Shown: one piece after another, positions 22,250 through 34,791 of the stretch | How the letters are laid out: each line of letters begins with the position of its first letter | How positions within the stretch are numbered: the stretch's first letter is position 1 | NCBI RefSeq assembly: GCF_000226115.1 | Contig: NC_016457.1 | Location: forward strand, 3,038,001 to 3,102,000 | DNA length: 64,000 bases | Origin: Thermothielavioides terrestris NRRL 8126 | Lineage: Eukaryota > Ascomycota > Sordariomycetes > Sordariales > Chaetomiaceae | Reading direction: 5' to 3' | Notes under the pieces: generated by a model | Seen by the model: the letters and a program-made list of their open reading frames with translations, nothing else | Database searches by the model: none | What the model was told of the DNA's origin: nothing | Translations under genes and position numbers: made by a program

Positions 22250-25200
22250 ATTCTGTGTCGGATTCTTGGACAAGATCAACAGGGAAAACTCAAGGTTCGA
22301 AGGTCGATGATGCACCGTAACCGACGGTACAACTGGAAAGATGCATCTCCATCGTTTTTTTATACCTGGGAACCGGGGCCGACAGCATCTGGTGGTTCTT
22401 CCGTGCTTCGGCCGAGCTTGACAACACGGCTTGGCTTGGAGTCTTGGACTGCCGTTCAATCCGCCGCACTTCCGCCGAGAAGACGGATTTCATAACTCCC
22501 TGTCTCTGATGCAACCCTGGTAACAGTGTTCGCCACGCAACAGCTGAGAGGGCACTAACCGAGGATTCTGGGTTTGCCCCGAGTCCCAACGCATTAATCT
22601 GATCCCTGGCCAACGACCACGGAGACAACGCGGCTTCAGACCGGGAACCGGAGGTGCCTATCCAGATGTTCAACCAAGCAGTACAATAAAAGCTGTGAAT
22701 GGGTTAGAAGCGAGGTTCGGAACCCACCGATGTCCAAGTCGAGGACGTCGAAACCGAAGCCTAACCTTCGCTCTCACCCTATGTGTGGGTGTATTCTTAG
22801 TGTAAGAGGAAAAGTGAGAGACACGGAAAAGGTGAGGGGGAGGGGCCAAAGAGAGACTTGATGATGAGAATCGGGACCAGAGATGAAAAGTCAAACGAGA
22901 GTTCATAGGCGGTGAGGGAACCGGAAGGTTGATTACCTCGCCACAAGATAAGGACAGGTCAATGTGCCCCCTTTGCGACTGTTGCGTAGTAACTAGAGAA
23001 ATTGCGGTGTCTCGAAGCCGCTGGCTAGTGGCATGCCTCATCAACCCGTACTGTGGTCTCCGAAGCCAGCAACATTTGCGGATCGATCGTGGTGGATGAG
23101 TCTAGGACGGGTTCAACAAAGGCCGAGTCTGGGACCCATATCTTTAAACCTAGTTTCCATTAAGCTCGTTTTCGGTCTTGCAGCGCCAGCTTTAGCCGTT
23201 AAGCTGGCTAGTCGTAGTGTGCCACTTGAAGGAACTTAAAGGGAACCCTGTATTCACTGCCTTTTTCCAGGCAGGTTGAACCGTCGAAACCAACCACAGG
23301 ACAATCAACCATCCCACCAACATATCCCCCTGTTTCGAAATTTTACTACTGTTCCTGCATATTCCCACAGCCTCCGACAAATTTGTTGAGGTTGTGGTCT
23401 ACCGTGCATTATGTTCTTCCTGGGTTGCGTCTGCTCGTTTCGCAAGCAACCACTCAATCCACCTTGATCATTCTTCAGCACGACAGTGATTACTGCCGTT
23501 GCCGACGTTAAGTCTTGCTTTCCTCAATAGTGAGTTCCTTAGGATACAACTTTGAAGGCTTGAGCACGCGGCCGATGTGCCCCGAGATCACCAAATCAAT
23601 CCGGCAAGCTGCTCCTGTTGCTGGTTATTCAGGACTCATGCCAGCAGTGCGTAGATGCTATTCATGTGCACAGCGAGATAGAAGAGAGAACAGCAAACAG
23701 ATTGTTAGAAGAACCTAATGGTGAGGAGTTACAGAACCATGCAGGAGAAATAGTCCACTGGAGCGTATTGTGGGCATGACCTCACACAGTAGACACCCGT
23801 ACATCGCTGGGATGACACAATCAATAGGTATCTCGGTAAGTAGGATCGAGCAGGCCCGCCGCCTAGTTACTCTGTCAAAGCTCTATGTAACCAACGGCGA
23901 CTCATGTGCCATTTCGTGCAACAATGTCTGGACGAAGAAGCTCGTGAACTAGGCATAGTTGCTCTGCGCACCGTTCCTGATGGTCTGCGCGGCCAGAACC
24001 ATGCTCCAAAACCCTGCTGCTCGTGCATGAGACTCCTGACTAAGACACGCGCAGGTTGCAGTAGTGCAGCCCCTCCTTTCACCCCGGTAGTCGGCAAGGG
24101 ATGGAGGGGGGACAAATCCTTTATGCTCTCTCATCAACCAGGGAACAGACCCTGGGTACGCGCAACCCGTCATGTGCACCCAGCTTTCAGCAGCACAGGC
24201 GGGAACACAGACAGTTCGGCTTGCTTGTAGTACCGGTAGGAGTAGGAAGTTACCTCCTCAAGGATCGGTTGCAGAATCGTCTTCTTTACGATTGCTGGCC
24301 CATCGCCGACGGCATCTGAGTGAGAGACCAGCCTCATCGTTGATTGCGCGGCCGTCAGAGCGCCCGTACGGCCGAGCAGAAATCCAAGGCAGCTGTGGGA
24401 ATCCACATCGTATAATCGGCTTGGCATGTGCCACCCACGCGATCGTCCGGCATCTGGCCGGATTGGTAGCATTTGTCGGGAGCACACTGTGGTCCGTGGA
24501 CAGGTATGCATACAGGATGGCTGCTCCGGTGTCTCTGTGCTGTTGCAACCGGACAGGCCTCACACACGTCTGTCGTAGATTCAGCAGGAGGCTAGGATGG
24601 CAACAAAGCACCCGAGACAATCGCACTCACGAGTAACACAAGGAACAACAGCTCGCAGCACAAAGGCGGGCAAGACAACAATGCTGCAACCCCAAAAACG
24701 GATTTGAGCATTCCTCGTCTCACATCAACAAACAGCGCCCTGGCATGGCCATGACGCTCTGCCGCCAAAGTCGCCACACATCAGGCAGAAATCCCTGCTT
24801 GTATGCCTTGACCGATAGCCCATGATCGCCATCCCTGGCATGTCGATTATTATGTATGTATGTACCGTAATCCGCCACCTGCTTGTGGCTTGACAAGACC
24901 CAAGACGACCGTCGTCTTTACCTTATGAAAACCCCAAACGCCATGCAATGCTTCATAGTAGAAAAAAGGAAACTTGGAACAATGCCGTTGTAGCAGGAGA
25001 ACCGAACCCGAACCGATTATGCAAGGCGAGTTGGCAGGTAAGCGCATCTCGGAGGTCAGCCAGTAAACAAGAAACGTGCTCTCGTTCCCACATCCGTCGG
25101 TGGGAACGATGAAAACCCAGAAGGTGTGCTCGCTGCCGGAAGCGAGGCGCCATTGCTGATTTGCGTTGGCGGCATGTCCCCGCGGCAACGTGAAAACCAC

Positions 25201-25282
25201 CCGCTCGGCACAAACAACGTGGCCAGAGCGAGCGGTGGGAGATGGTTGTATGCCAATATCAAGCGGACGGCGCGGCAGCGCC
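22250..25282. other. 3-kb gene-poor stretch
   Basis: No open frame here has recognisable domains, consistent splice sites or extended codon bias. It should include the NmrA-like promoter and the 3' UTR of the small gene at 25283. A lineage-specific short gene or ncRNA cannot be excluded by eye. Confidence 0.5.
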
Positions 25283-25783
25283 TCATGGGCTATTCTGCGT
25301 CTCGCTGCGCCAGACGCCCGCGCCGAGAGGCTTGCTAACGCCGAAGCCAACGCCGACGGCAATGCCGACGATGAGCATGATGATGAGGATCTTGACGATG
25401 ATGCGGTTGCGCTTGCTCAACCCGGCCAGACAGTTGCAGTAGCGGCGCTTCCTCTTAGCTGCCTTGGCCTTCCGTCTCCAGTGATCTTGCCCAGGCCAGA
25501 CTTCGCAGTCGGAGCCCCCCTTGGTGCACTCGGCTGACCTTCGACTGAAATTGTGTGTGACCATGGCTTCGATGTCGGTGTCGAAGGGGTCGGCGCGGGC
25601 AGTGCTGGGTGATGAGACATCCGAGGGACGCGAGAGCTGCGCCTCCTTCTCCTCAAACGCGGGGAAGGGCTGCAGCGGGGAGGGTGAGGATTCGGAGCGC
25701 TTCTCAGCGATGTGTGGTGTCGTAGTTTCAATGGTCAGCCCCAGCTTGCCGGCCGGGGTCTCGTTGGAGGGCGCGGACGCCAT
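25283..25783 (-). CDS. Small single-pass membrane protein, conserved in sordariomycetes (166 aa)
   Basis: Single-exon ORF, MASAPSNETPAGKLGL to SETQNSP. The N-terminal 100 residues are polar and Ser/Pro-rich. A basic Cys block (KAKRKRRYCNCLAGLSKRNR, split here by spacing) precedes one strong C-terminal membrane helix IIVKILIIMLIVGIAVGVGFG, followed by SKPLGAGVW. I remember similar CNCLAGLSKRNRI...GVGFGVSKPLGAGVW endings in other filamentous fungi, so I take it as a conserved protein of unknown function. Topology suggests a long cytosolic N-terminus with a short lumenal tail, possibly palmitoylated at the CNC motif (inference). The gene is isolated, with more than 3 kb of empty DNA on both sides. 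Confidence 0.75.
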   Translation of the reverse strand: MASAPSNETPAGKLGLTIETTTPHIAEKRSESSPSPLQPFPAFEEKEAQLSRPSDVSSPSTARADPFDTDIEAMVTHNFSRRSAECTKGGSDCEVWPGQDHWRRKAKAAKRKRRYCNCLAGLSKRNRIIVKILIIMLIVGIAVGVGFGVSKPLGAGVWRSETQNSP

Positions 25784-28700
25784 GGCGCGGGAATCAGGTG
25801 GTAGCTAGGTGGATGGAGACTGTGTAATGGCTGGTTGCGTAGTGATATCGTCGACAGATGACCGTACGAGCGAATTGGATAGTCGGCGAGCTTGGAATTC
25901 GTAAGGTTCTTATTTTATTATCGACGGCGTGCCCTGGAAGCTGTCAGTTATGTTTTGGGAGCCGGGTGGCGGGGGTGCGGAAGAGAGCACAATAAACCTG
26001 AGCAACATTCGTTGCGCAGATGACAATTTGTTTGTGGCAGGAGGTACTGACCAGCATCACAATGGCAGACATGTGCCTGTGCGCGCCTCGGCAAAAAAGC
26101 AAAAACAGAAGCGGCCACCCAGTGGATGGCGGACGACGAAGAGAAGAGCCGGGCCCCGTGACCCCGTTCCAGCAGGAGAGACACGAGGGAACGACCTTTG
26201 GCGAAGAAAAGGTCGAGGGATGGAAACACGGCAGCCAAGAAGGGCTCCTGTTTGCGATCGGCACCTGCTGTAATTGTTCCGCTCCGAGGGAAGCGGTGAA
26301 TTACAGCGGGTGGATCGCAGAAAGAGAGTTTGCGGCGATCGAGTCGTGCAAGGAGAAGAAAGCCCCAGCATTTGGGACCGGTGAAAAGAAGAATGGAAGC
26401 AGCAGCGGTCCCTTCTGGGCATGTGGAGGTACGTACATACCGGGATCTTGCCATGGTGCAGCCACTTGAGCCAAACTCGGCTAGGCTCATGCCAGATCCT
26501 GGCCACAACCTGGGCTAGCCAGGCTCCACTTCCTTTCTGAGCCATACGTCCGAAGCCTGATTGGCCTGGCTGGTCGAGCCAATGCAGCTCTCCTTTTCCT
26601 CCACAGGGGTCATCTCTGCAGCATTGAGCGGCCTTCCGCGGGGCCAATTCGCTAACCGTCAGCCCACAAGCTCGAGCTCGGGAAGCCCTCAGAGATCAAT
26701 CAACTTCAGCAGAGCGCGTCACGCTGCTGACACTGACAATGCGGATATCGACAGGCAGGGCAACGCGGCCTTTCTTGGGGGGAATTGACCTGAACGCCTG
26801 GTGGTCAAGTGGGCCGCAGCCATCATGCGAACGGATTTGGCCCTGGCATGACTGTCTGATTCAGGGGGGTGCTGGGCACATGCAAGATGGTCACCTCCTG
26901 TGAAGTGTACTCTTCAATGGCCTTCCTCGTTAGCTTCATACTTAAGCACGTGAAATGCTGCGTCCTTCGAACGGGCCATTGCTGGCATTGTTGCTTCCGC
27001 AGGTGGCACGCTGCTCCGGCGCTTCTGCGCTAATGCAGGTCCCCAGAAGGGCTCGCGATAGGTTGGAACGCCCGTGGGGCTTGGCCTTGAAACACCGTTC
27101 TGTCGCCTCGAATCTCCCGGCCAATTTTCCGTTTGGAGTGGAAACGATCAGAGCAGAAGATAAATGAACGGCTCCAAGCGAAACGGTCCATGGCATTGCA
27201 TAGTATTCTCCAGGCTCGGGCAGCCATGTTCTCTTCCCAAACACTGTTCAGGTAACTTGGCGTTTGTCGGTGTGTCCCTGTCTGCAGCATGCTGCACAGC
27301 TGCAGCGGAAACGGCCAGCCACCCCACCAAGCACGCTAATGCAACATAAGGTAACTCAATACCATGCAGGGGTCAAGCATATGCCCCGGAGGTCTAGGCC
27401 TCCACCCGGACATCTGATGGGAAGAAACTCTCGCCACTGCCCAACAGTTCCTCATCATTATCCGTACTTGCACGGATAACGTACGCCTGGGCTACACCCG
27501 CGTGGTCTGGCCATGGCCAGCTGAGCGCAAGAGCAACCTTAGTGTAATGTGGAACGTCTCTAGTTACCGTCGAGTCTCGTGGCGGTGAAGCTGTCTCGCT
27601 TGCGATGCCCCTCCCGTCACATGGATTACCTTTGATTGGTGGGATGACTGGTGTCTTTTCAAAGCTTGTCCAGCAGTTGGGAACGGAGACGTCCGAAACT
27701 TGGCAAGAAGCCATACCTAGGCTGAGAAGGCTCTCTTCAATGTGGTCGCCTCATGGACTTTGACCAGTTATTCAAGCTAGGGAATCATGGGCTGGTGGGT
27801 AAACCGGTCAGGGGTGAGATGGCTTCTCAGAATGTGATTATTGTCGGAACCTGCCGACACTGTCGCCCATACGAGCATCGTCGCGGACCATCGTTCAACG
27901 TTGCCAAAGAAGCTAGACTACACTAGACTACGTGATGAGCACGACGGGGGCTTAGGCACCGACCCAGAATAGGATTATACCGTCAGTGCATAAAGTCCTT
28001 TGACTCTCCCGCGAATCTAGGCCAAGCGCTGCCAAAGATTGGTGTCAGTGACTTGTAAAACAATGCCAAGGCCGATTTGACAACAAAGGCGAATATCATT
28101 GGGCCAAGAGAAAGAATAATTCACCTGCCCGAGCGACCGTTTGGAAGCTGCTGTGGTCGTTGACTCAGGGATTCATGCTCGCCAACATAGAATCGTTGAA
28201 TGGGTGAGCTATCTGAAGAATACAGGCGCCAAGTTTGAGACTTATCAACCAGGAGAGAGAAAGGCTCAGCCAACAGAACAATTGAATCTTGCTTTCTCCC
28301 CAGGGGCAAGGCCGAGGAGCGCTGGGCTGCCGACTGGCACTTGAAGACCCCCTTATCTTGGGTGTAACTTGCATCAAATCACCCACCTCGAATTCATTGA
28401 GAGGTGCCCACGAAGCTGCCCGACTGACAATGTGCAGTTCGGCGATCATGCAGCAGCGAGCGTCGTAGAATTCCAGAGAGATATACAATCCAGAGCTTTC
28501 AACTCCTTTATCCCTGTTGTATGCGGTGTCGTTTTCAATTCGTGTCGCGGAGACCACTTCACGCTGCCTACCTAGGCCATCATTCATTTTAATCCGTACT
28601 TCTCCATCCTTGCGTCAGCAGGGGCTGTGGGGGCATTGGGGACGGATCGGTACAACTGATTGCCCTATTACATCCATTGCATCGTCCTCATGTCCTGAAT

Positions 28701-28855
28701 TGTTTTGTTCCAAAATTGAGGAGCTGTCAAGCTTGCCCATTCCTACGACTTGTTGCCACAGAGATGGGGAGTCCTTGCCGACGGCCGGGACCGAATTGTG
28801 TGGCCTCGAAAGTCGGACTTGAGTGTGAGGGATGGTGAGTGGGTTGTGGCATGCA
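25784..28855. other. 3-kb gene-poor stretch
   Basis: I see no supported gene. Short ORFs on both strands lack domains and splice logic. The right end is the promoter of the gene at 28982, including a telomere-repeat-like motif at 28856-28868. Confidence 0.5.
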
Positions 28856-28868
28856 TAGGGTTAGGGTT
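28856..28868 (+). promoter_or_regulatory. Telobox-like motif (two TTAGGG units)
   Basis: The 13-mer tagggttagggtt lies 114 nt upstream of the ATG at 28982. In fungi such interstitial telomeric motifs in promoters are binding sites for Myb-type factors related to Tbf1/Teb1. Function here is inferred from position only. Confidence 0.5.
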
Positions 28869-28981
28869 GACGTGCCACTGGCGTCTGGCACAACTGATCC
28901 ACAAATTTGCACCGCCACATCCTTTCCGCCTCCCAGCCACAGTAACTGCTCCACTCATCCAGACAAGAAAGCTTGGCAACA

Positions 28982-29587
28982 ATGGAGCCAGCTCCTGCTC
29001 CCTCGCGTTCCAGCGAGACGAGCCAGTCCCTGACGCCTCCACAGGCCCGCATTCCATTGAGCTCCAGCAACGCCTCGAACAAGGCTGCGATCTTCGCCCG
29101 AGAACCACAGCCTTACACCCCGACGCCCAGCATCACCGATTCTGTGCTGCGTGCTCCAATTGCGCCCACAATGGTAATAAGACCTTCCAGTCTTACACAT
29201 CTTCCCCCTTCAATGCTGCACACTGATCCAACTAACTAACGCACGCTGCAGAACAAGGACGGATGCTACACGTACGTGCACATGCACAAGTCGCACCACG
29301 CCGACCTGTTTGAGGATTTCTGCAAGGACAAGCTGCCGGTCGACGACATCTACGTGCCGCCCAACCTGCAGCCCATCAACCCCGAGGAGGAGGACGATGT
29401 GGTGCCCGACCAGCATGCTGCCTACGGCGTCCAGAAGGCCACGCAGAAGGTGCGGGAGCCGGCCTGGAAGGACCTGGGTTTGGCGGAGCTGATGGCTCGT
29501 GGGCCGGCCCCGGGCACCTCCATGCGACGCACTGGGTTGAGGCGGAGAGGCGGTCCTGGCAGCCAGCACAAGGGGTTGCCGCGTTGA
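28982..29587 (+). CDS. Uncharacterised fungal protein (175 aa, 2 exons)
   Basis: Exon 1, 28982-29173, encodes a Ser/Pro-rich N-terminus (MEPAPAPSRSSETSQSLTPP) ending TPTPSITDSVLRAPIAPTM. Intron 29174-29251 has a gtaata donor, an aactaac branch site and a gcag acceptor, phase 0. Exon 2 starts NKDGCYTYVHMHKSHHADLF and continues EDFCKDKLPVDDIYVPPNL, an acidic patch NPEEEDDVV, and a basic tail RRTGLRRRGGPG. The compact Cys/His-rich middle (CYTYVHMHKSHH, then FC) looks conserved, but I cannot name the family and no catalytic motif is evident. No signal peptide or membrane segment. It converges with TRS31 downstream. Confidence 0.8.
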
Positions 29588-29908
29588 TAGGGAAGGACGT
29601 TCTTTGCTTTGTCGTTTTGTGCTGCATTGCAAGGCGTTTGGTCAAGGAGGGGATGCGGTTATGGACGGGCTGGTTGGCATCACGTTAGGAGTTTATGGGG
29701 AGTGCATTATGCATTGACAAGCGGGCAATGCGTCGGAGTGCCGCTCGCTCTGTCCTCTTCCTGCGCAAACCGTCCCTTTGCAAATCATGATATCAATGAC
29801 CCTGATTGAACCGCGCCCTGAAACCCAAAACGCCAAACAAGATGCAAAACCTCCCCAACAACTGAGCCCGCAGCCCCCACATCCCGCTGATTCCCGGCCG
29901 ACCCATCC
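29588..29908. other. Short convergent intergenic region
   Basis: 321 bases of 3' UTR sequence shared by the 175-aa gene and TRS31. No further feature seen. Confidence 0.5.
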
Positions 29909-30648
29909 TCAACCCTTCCCAATCAGCGCCTCCCGCTCCAGCACCTCCGGCTCAAACTTGACCAAGAACACCGTCTTGCCGGGCCACATCTCGCCCTCCT
30001 CCTTGCCCCCGACACTATGCGCCGTGACGCGGGCGGGGAACATGGCGCCGTCGCAGACGCCCTCGACGACGCCGGCGACGAAGGCGGCGCAGTTGAGCTG
30101 GCTCATCTCGCGCGGCACGCTGATGTACGCGTTGACGAGCGGCTCGTTGTCGATGATCATGTACTCGTCCGGCGTGTCCGGGTTCGAGCTCTTCTCGAGC
30201 CGGTCCGCCTGCCGCCCGAACAGGTGCGTCCACAGGTTGATCTTGATGAAGTGCAGCAGCGCGATGATCGTCAGCGGGCGCGTCTGCGACCGCGGCGGCT
30301 CGCGGATGAGCAGCAGGTCGAGCAGCTTGAGGCCAATCGGGTGGCCTTGGAGGTTGAGGCTGGCAAGGCGGAGAACGGGAAGGTCAGTCCATGCTTCTAG
30401 AGGATGGAATGATGAATGAAGGAGACGGGAGGATAAGCATACCGCTTTTCCAGCTCTTGTATTCCTGTTACCCGCCGCTGCGCGTAGCTCACCATCTCGG
30501 AGAAGAGGTAGGCGAAGCTCGCCTGGCTGAGCTCGGCCGTCTTACTGCGGTTCAGCGGGCGGTGGTAGATGGTCTTGCCGTTGGACGGATACCGCAGCCC
30601 GGCCTGCTCCTTGCTGCTCGCCGCCTTGCCGGGCCCGAGGTGCGCCAT
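29909..30648 (-). CDS. TRS31: TRAPP complex subunit Trs31 / TRAPPC5 (218 aa, 2 exons)
   Basis: Core subunit of the TRAPP complexes, which activate the Rab Ypt1 in ER-Golgi and later traffic. Exon 1, 30443-30648, encodes MAHLGPGKAASSKEQAGL, then GKTIYHRPLNRSKTAELSQASFAYLFSEMVSYAQ. Intron 30360-30442 (gtatgc donor, ccag acceptor) leads to RLNLQGHPIGLKLLDLLLIRE in exon 2. The Bet3-like fold is further marked by LLHFIKINLWTHLFGRQADRLEKS, MIIDNEPLVNAYISVP, LNCAAFVAGVVEGVCDG and FPARVTAHSV. Exon phases fit and length is in the usual range. It is divergent from SGT1 with about 490 bp between the two starts. Confidence 0.95.
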
Positions 30649-31140
30649 TGTCGTAGCTGGGAAACACTCGCGGTTGGGGTGCGTGGCGCCGTATTCTGCT
30701 GCTGGTCCATTCGCCGGTGCACAGCGTCGGGTAGGCGTCTCGGTGGTTCAATGAGCGAGGTTGCTGGGATTATTGCGATCGCTGCGACGGTCAGAAATCC
30801 ATACTGTGTGCAATTCACATGACGGTCCACTTCGTACGGTGACAGGGAGTAGCTTGAGCTTCAGCTAAGCTTAAAATAGCAGGCGGTGCAGATTCGTGCT
30901 ACACAGTAAGCTGGATGACGCACCCAGGTGCTGGCAGAATCGTTTGCCCCGCAAAGGTTCAGGTGTTTGCGGGGAGGGGAGCTCTGTTCGGTTGCCTTCG
31001 CCCAATATCCACATGTTCCATCCCCCACATCGCTGCACGTGGATCCTCCTCAACATTTAAGACACCTGCTCTCTCCCTCTCCGCTGCAAGTCGAGCTTTG
31101 GCGACTCTCTCACAACCGTCACCTCTCTTCGCCGTTCGCC
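30649..31140. promoter_or_regulatory. Shared divergent promoter region of TRS31 and SGT1
   Basis: 492 bases between two divergent housekeeping starts. An acatttaag element near 31053 and pyrimidine-rich sequence before the SGT1 ATG are visible, but no motif strong enough to name. Confidence 0.5.
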
Positions 31141-32651
31141 ATGTCTGCCACCACGCTCGGTCACCAGGGCGTTTTGGCCGTCGAGAGAAAGGAATATGAG
31201 ACTGCCATTGCGCAGCTCGACAAAGCCCTCGAGTCATCCACCTCTCCCGCCTGGCTCCTCGCGCGCGCCACAGCCCACCAGCAGCTCAAGCACTACGATG
31301 CGGCTCTCCGAGACGCCGAACTCGCATATCATGTGGCCGCCGAGCGGGGCTCCGGGAACTCTCGCAGGCAAATGATCGACGCCCAATATCGCCGTTCGGT
31401 CATATACTTCCGGCTCGGACGCTATGCCGACTCCGATTGCTGCGCCAGGTGGAGCATGCGTTTGGCGGAAGGCTGCCCGGTAGGCGAGGATGATGGCATT
31501 CAGGACAAGGTTGACGAGCGAGGAAACTACACCGTTACCTATGAGGACGGGGTTGCAGATTGCAAGGGCCAGCCGGGTCAGACATCACGCGACTCAACTG
31601 GCGAGAAGGTTTATGGGCTGTTGGGCTCCGGCTCCGGCTCTGAGGGGACTCCCAAGACCGGATTTGAGAAAGAGTGGAAGCGGGCGTACAGTTGGCGAAG
31701 CATGGCACTTGGAAGCCTGGGGAGACTGCCCGAAGATGATCCCGGCCGGAAGGTCAGCGTCACCAAGGTTCCACCCCGGCCCCAAGCGAAAACCGACAAA
31801 AAGCCCGATCCCGAACCTACAGTGGAAGATGACGAGCTTGAAGAAAAGCCGACCGAACCCGAGGGCCCTGCTCCGGGCAGTGTGCCCGACGAAAAGCTTA
31901 AGCTTCGCGCAGATTTTTACCAGAGTGCCCAGAATGTCACAATCTCTCTGTTCGTGAAGGACGCGAAGAAGGAGAACCTGGACGTCAAGTTCTCCAGGAA
32001 CCAGGTCGGTCCCTCTATTTCGGAAGCAACTGCCATGTCTCAAGTTGTTCTAACTCGCTGCAGGTCCAAATTTCACCCCTCGCCCGAGCAGCTGCACCCT
32101 ACGTCAAACCCGGTGACCGAGAGGCCACGTCCACGTTCATTCTCGACGGAGAGATTGATCCCTCGAAGAGCCGTTGGTCCGTCACGCCGCGGAAGATCGA
32201 ACTCGTCCTCCAGAAGGCTGCTCCTGGCGTCAAGTGGGGCACTTGGGGCAGAGAAGAGATTGGTGCTCTACCTTCAACGGATTCCAACGACGCCAAGCTG
32301 GCCACCACGACCCCAGCGCCAAGCCAGGCAGCTTCGGCCTCCTCTGCACCCGTGACCAGAGCGCCGGCCACCGCGGGCGCCAGCCCGGCTTACCCCACCA
32401 GCAGCCGGTCCGGCCCCAAGAACTGGGACAAGCTGGGCGAAGAGGAAGCGGGCGATGACGAGGACAAGTCCGACGTGAACAGCTTCTTCAAGCAGCTCTA
32501 CAAGGGCGCAACGCCGGACCAGCAGCGCGCCATGATGAAGAGCTTCATCGAGAGCAACGGGACGGCGCTGAGCACCGACTGGGAGGATGTTAAGAACCGC
32601 AAGGTCGAGACAGTGCCGCCCGAGGGCGTCGAGGTGAAGAAGTGGGAGTAG
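31141..32651 (+). CDS. SGT1: Co-chaperone Sgt1 (TPR-CS-SGS), 483 aa
   Basis: Sgt1 links Hsp90 to client complexes such as SCF ligase and kinetochore assembly. Start ATG at 31141 (MSATTLGHQGVLAVERKEYETAI); the open frame extends upstream but this ATG begins the TPR region. The TPRs (about residues 5-120) include AIAQLDKALESSTSPAWLLARATAHQQLKHYDAALRD in pieces. A linker rich in Pro/Glu/Lys follows. The CS domain begins KLRADFYQSAQNVTISLFVKD and, across intron 32005-32063, continues VQISPLA with GEIDPSKSRWSVTPRKIELVLQK. The SGS end has NWDKLGEEE, FFKQLYKGATPDQQRAMMKSF and STDWEDVKNRKVE. All canonical parts are present. The intron (gtcggt donor) lies inside the CS domain, phase 0. Confidence 0.96.
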
Positions 32652-33065
32652 CTGATGAAGAGGAGTCTGCTGCCTTTTCAAGGAGAAGGCTTGTTTGGTG
32701 GAGGACCTCGTCTCCGCTAGTTGTTTCCGCTAGCTGGTCGACTTCGCAGAGTTCTCTTTTTCGTGGCTTTCATCATGACATGGTTGGGTCGCATTGCTTC
32801 TTCTGCCGTTGGAGTTGGATTGCTGGTAAAAGGGGCTGGGCACGGATACCTCCACGGCGCACGGCGAATCGGCCACGTAGGACAACAACAGGGGATTGCT
32901 GTTTTTTTCGAGTTACGGAGCTACAAAATAACAATCATGCGTTGACCGGAACCTGCTGTTCTGGCATTCACACCTCGATGCGTTACTCTGCCTCGTCCCG
33001 GGTGTCTAAATTACTTATTGTATCAATGGCTACAGGGTGCGATGTCTAACGGGCCCTGATCAGAT
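32652..33065. other. Convergent intergenic region, 3' UTRs
   Basis: 414 bases between the ends of SGT1 and the ceramide glucosyltransferase gene. No additional feature seen. Confidence 0.5.
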
Positions 33066-34791
33066 CTAGTCTATACGGTCTTTATTACGGGAATTAGGAC
33101 GGCTCGTCACCTTCGAGCCCGGCGCGGACGACTCGCGCGTCCCACCCCCGACCTCCACCACGCTCATGTCCATGCGCACCCGAAACCGCCGGCCCCGCCA
33201 GGTCACTGTCGTGCCCAGCAGCACCGCCCACGTCCAGATGGGCAGCGCCAGCACCTCCCTCCCGACCCAGGCGGCCAGCCACTCGCCGAACGGCCGCTGC
33301 GGGATGCCGCCGGGGCGGCCCGCGCCCCGCGCGAAGGCCGGCGTGTGCTCATCCACGTCGACGCTCCGCAGCCGCCGCAGCTCGCCGCTCACCCAGCGGT
33401 CGACCAGCATCCACGCGGTCACGGCCAGCGCCCACACGAGCGCCATGGCGCGCCACGTCGGCGGCACGCCGACACCCGCGCCCCACCCCCGGTCGCCGCC
33501 GCGGAACCAGGGCAGCGTCGTGAGCGCGAAGGCCAGGTGCGCGCAGCACACGAGCGGCTCGACGCCCGGCTCGACCAGCGTGGCGGCCAGCACGGTCCAC
33601 TTGCGCACGCGCAGCCAGCGCACCCGCCGCGCCACGTAGCCCGCCGCCGACATGCCCGCCATGGGCTGCAGCGCCGGCTCGCCGAAGACCAGGCCGTGGT
33701 TGCGGAAGCGGGGGGCAGGGGCGCCGCCGTCGTCGTCGGAGCTTTGCGGCGGCAGCCGCGAGCGCCAGATCAGGTCGCCGATCAGGTGGTCCTCGCAGAT
33801 GTAGGAGGAGAAGAAGTCGAGGCCGCGGCCGCGGGCGGCGTCGCGTGGGGAGAGCAGCGGGTTGCGGGCCGGGTCGGTGAACAGGTCCAGGTGGGACTTG
33901 CGGAACATGTTGCTTTTGCCGATGATGCAGGGGGCGACGCCGACGGTGTTGATGGCGCTGTAGAACTTGGCGTGGGTGGTGGACATGAACATCTCTTCGA
34001 GACGGCCGCCGAAGTGGGAGAGGATGCCGCGGGGAGTGCGGTCGGTCGGCGGGCTGGCGTTGTGAGTGGTGGGGAGGAGGCGCTGCCGCTCTTCGGCGGT
34101 TGGCAGCGGGTCGATGTCGACGACGAGGGGCAGCTGGTGCACGAACTTGTAGGGCGTGGTCCTGCTGCCGTCGGGCAGGAATCCGCAGAGCTTGTCCACC
34201 ATCCGCCCGGCCGAGTTTGTGCCGACCCACACGTTGCAGTCGACGATCCAGACAATGTCGCCCTTGGCTTCGCGGTATGCGCGGCTGATGTTGCGGATCT
34301 TCGGGTTCGGGCCCAGGTTGTTGACGTGGCCCCCAGTGCCGTGTAGCAGCGGATCGTCCTCCTCGACGAGGACCTTTGCGTCGAAGCCCGGGAAGTCCGC
34401 GACGAGCTGCTGTAGGACCGGATACGCCGGGTCATCGGTGGAGGCGACGCAGAGGTAAATGGTCAGCTTCGATTTGGGGTAGGCGAGGCGGAAGGTCGAT
34501 GCGAGGCACTCGTAGAGGCCGACCTCGACGCCCTTGACCGGGCGAATGACGGTGATGTGAGGAACCTCATCTGGTTCGAGGGACGGCGACACGGGCTTCG
34601 GGAGCGGTCCGGAGTGGTGGCGGAAGCTGGGGCGTGCGAAGGTCAGCAACAGCGCGCGGCGCAAATGGACAGACACCGTACAGCTGCGAGATTCCGATGG
34701 CCTGGACAACGAAGACGGTGCAGCTCCAGATTAGGCTCACCAAGGCGGCGCCTTGGACGACCATCGACATTGGGCCATTGCCAACGGTCAT
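33066..34791 (-). CDS. Ceramide glucosyltransferase (UDP-glucose:ceramide), GT21 family, 556 aa
   Basis: Makes glucosylceramide from UDP-glucose and ceramide at ER/Golgi membranes. Exon 1, 34682-34791, encodes MTVGNGPMSMVVQGAALV with one membrane helix ending FVVQAIGISQ. Intron 34627-34681 (gtacgg donor) leads to LFRHHSGPLPKPVSPSLEP. Exon 2 encodes HITVIRPVKGVEVGLYECLAST, the nucleotide-sugar region VWIVDCNVWVGTNSAGRMVDK, the ICEDHLIGDLIW acidic motif, and ARRVRWLRVRKW, the fungal form of the QxxRW processive-glycosyltransferase motif. The C-terminal part has several membrane helices. Length and motif order match the fungal enzyme. The long minus-strand ORF starting upstream of the splice site is intron read-through. 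Confidence 0.93.

Noticed and set aside
33345..34346. 333-codon plus-strand ORF over the glucosyltransferase
   Set aside because: GC-rich antisense shadow: His/Arg/Ala/Gly-biased, no domain, and the minus-strand protein is clear.
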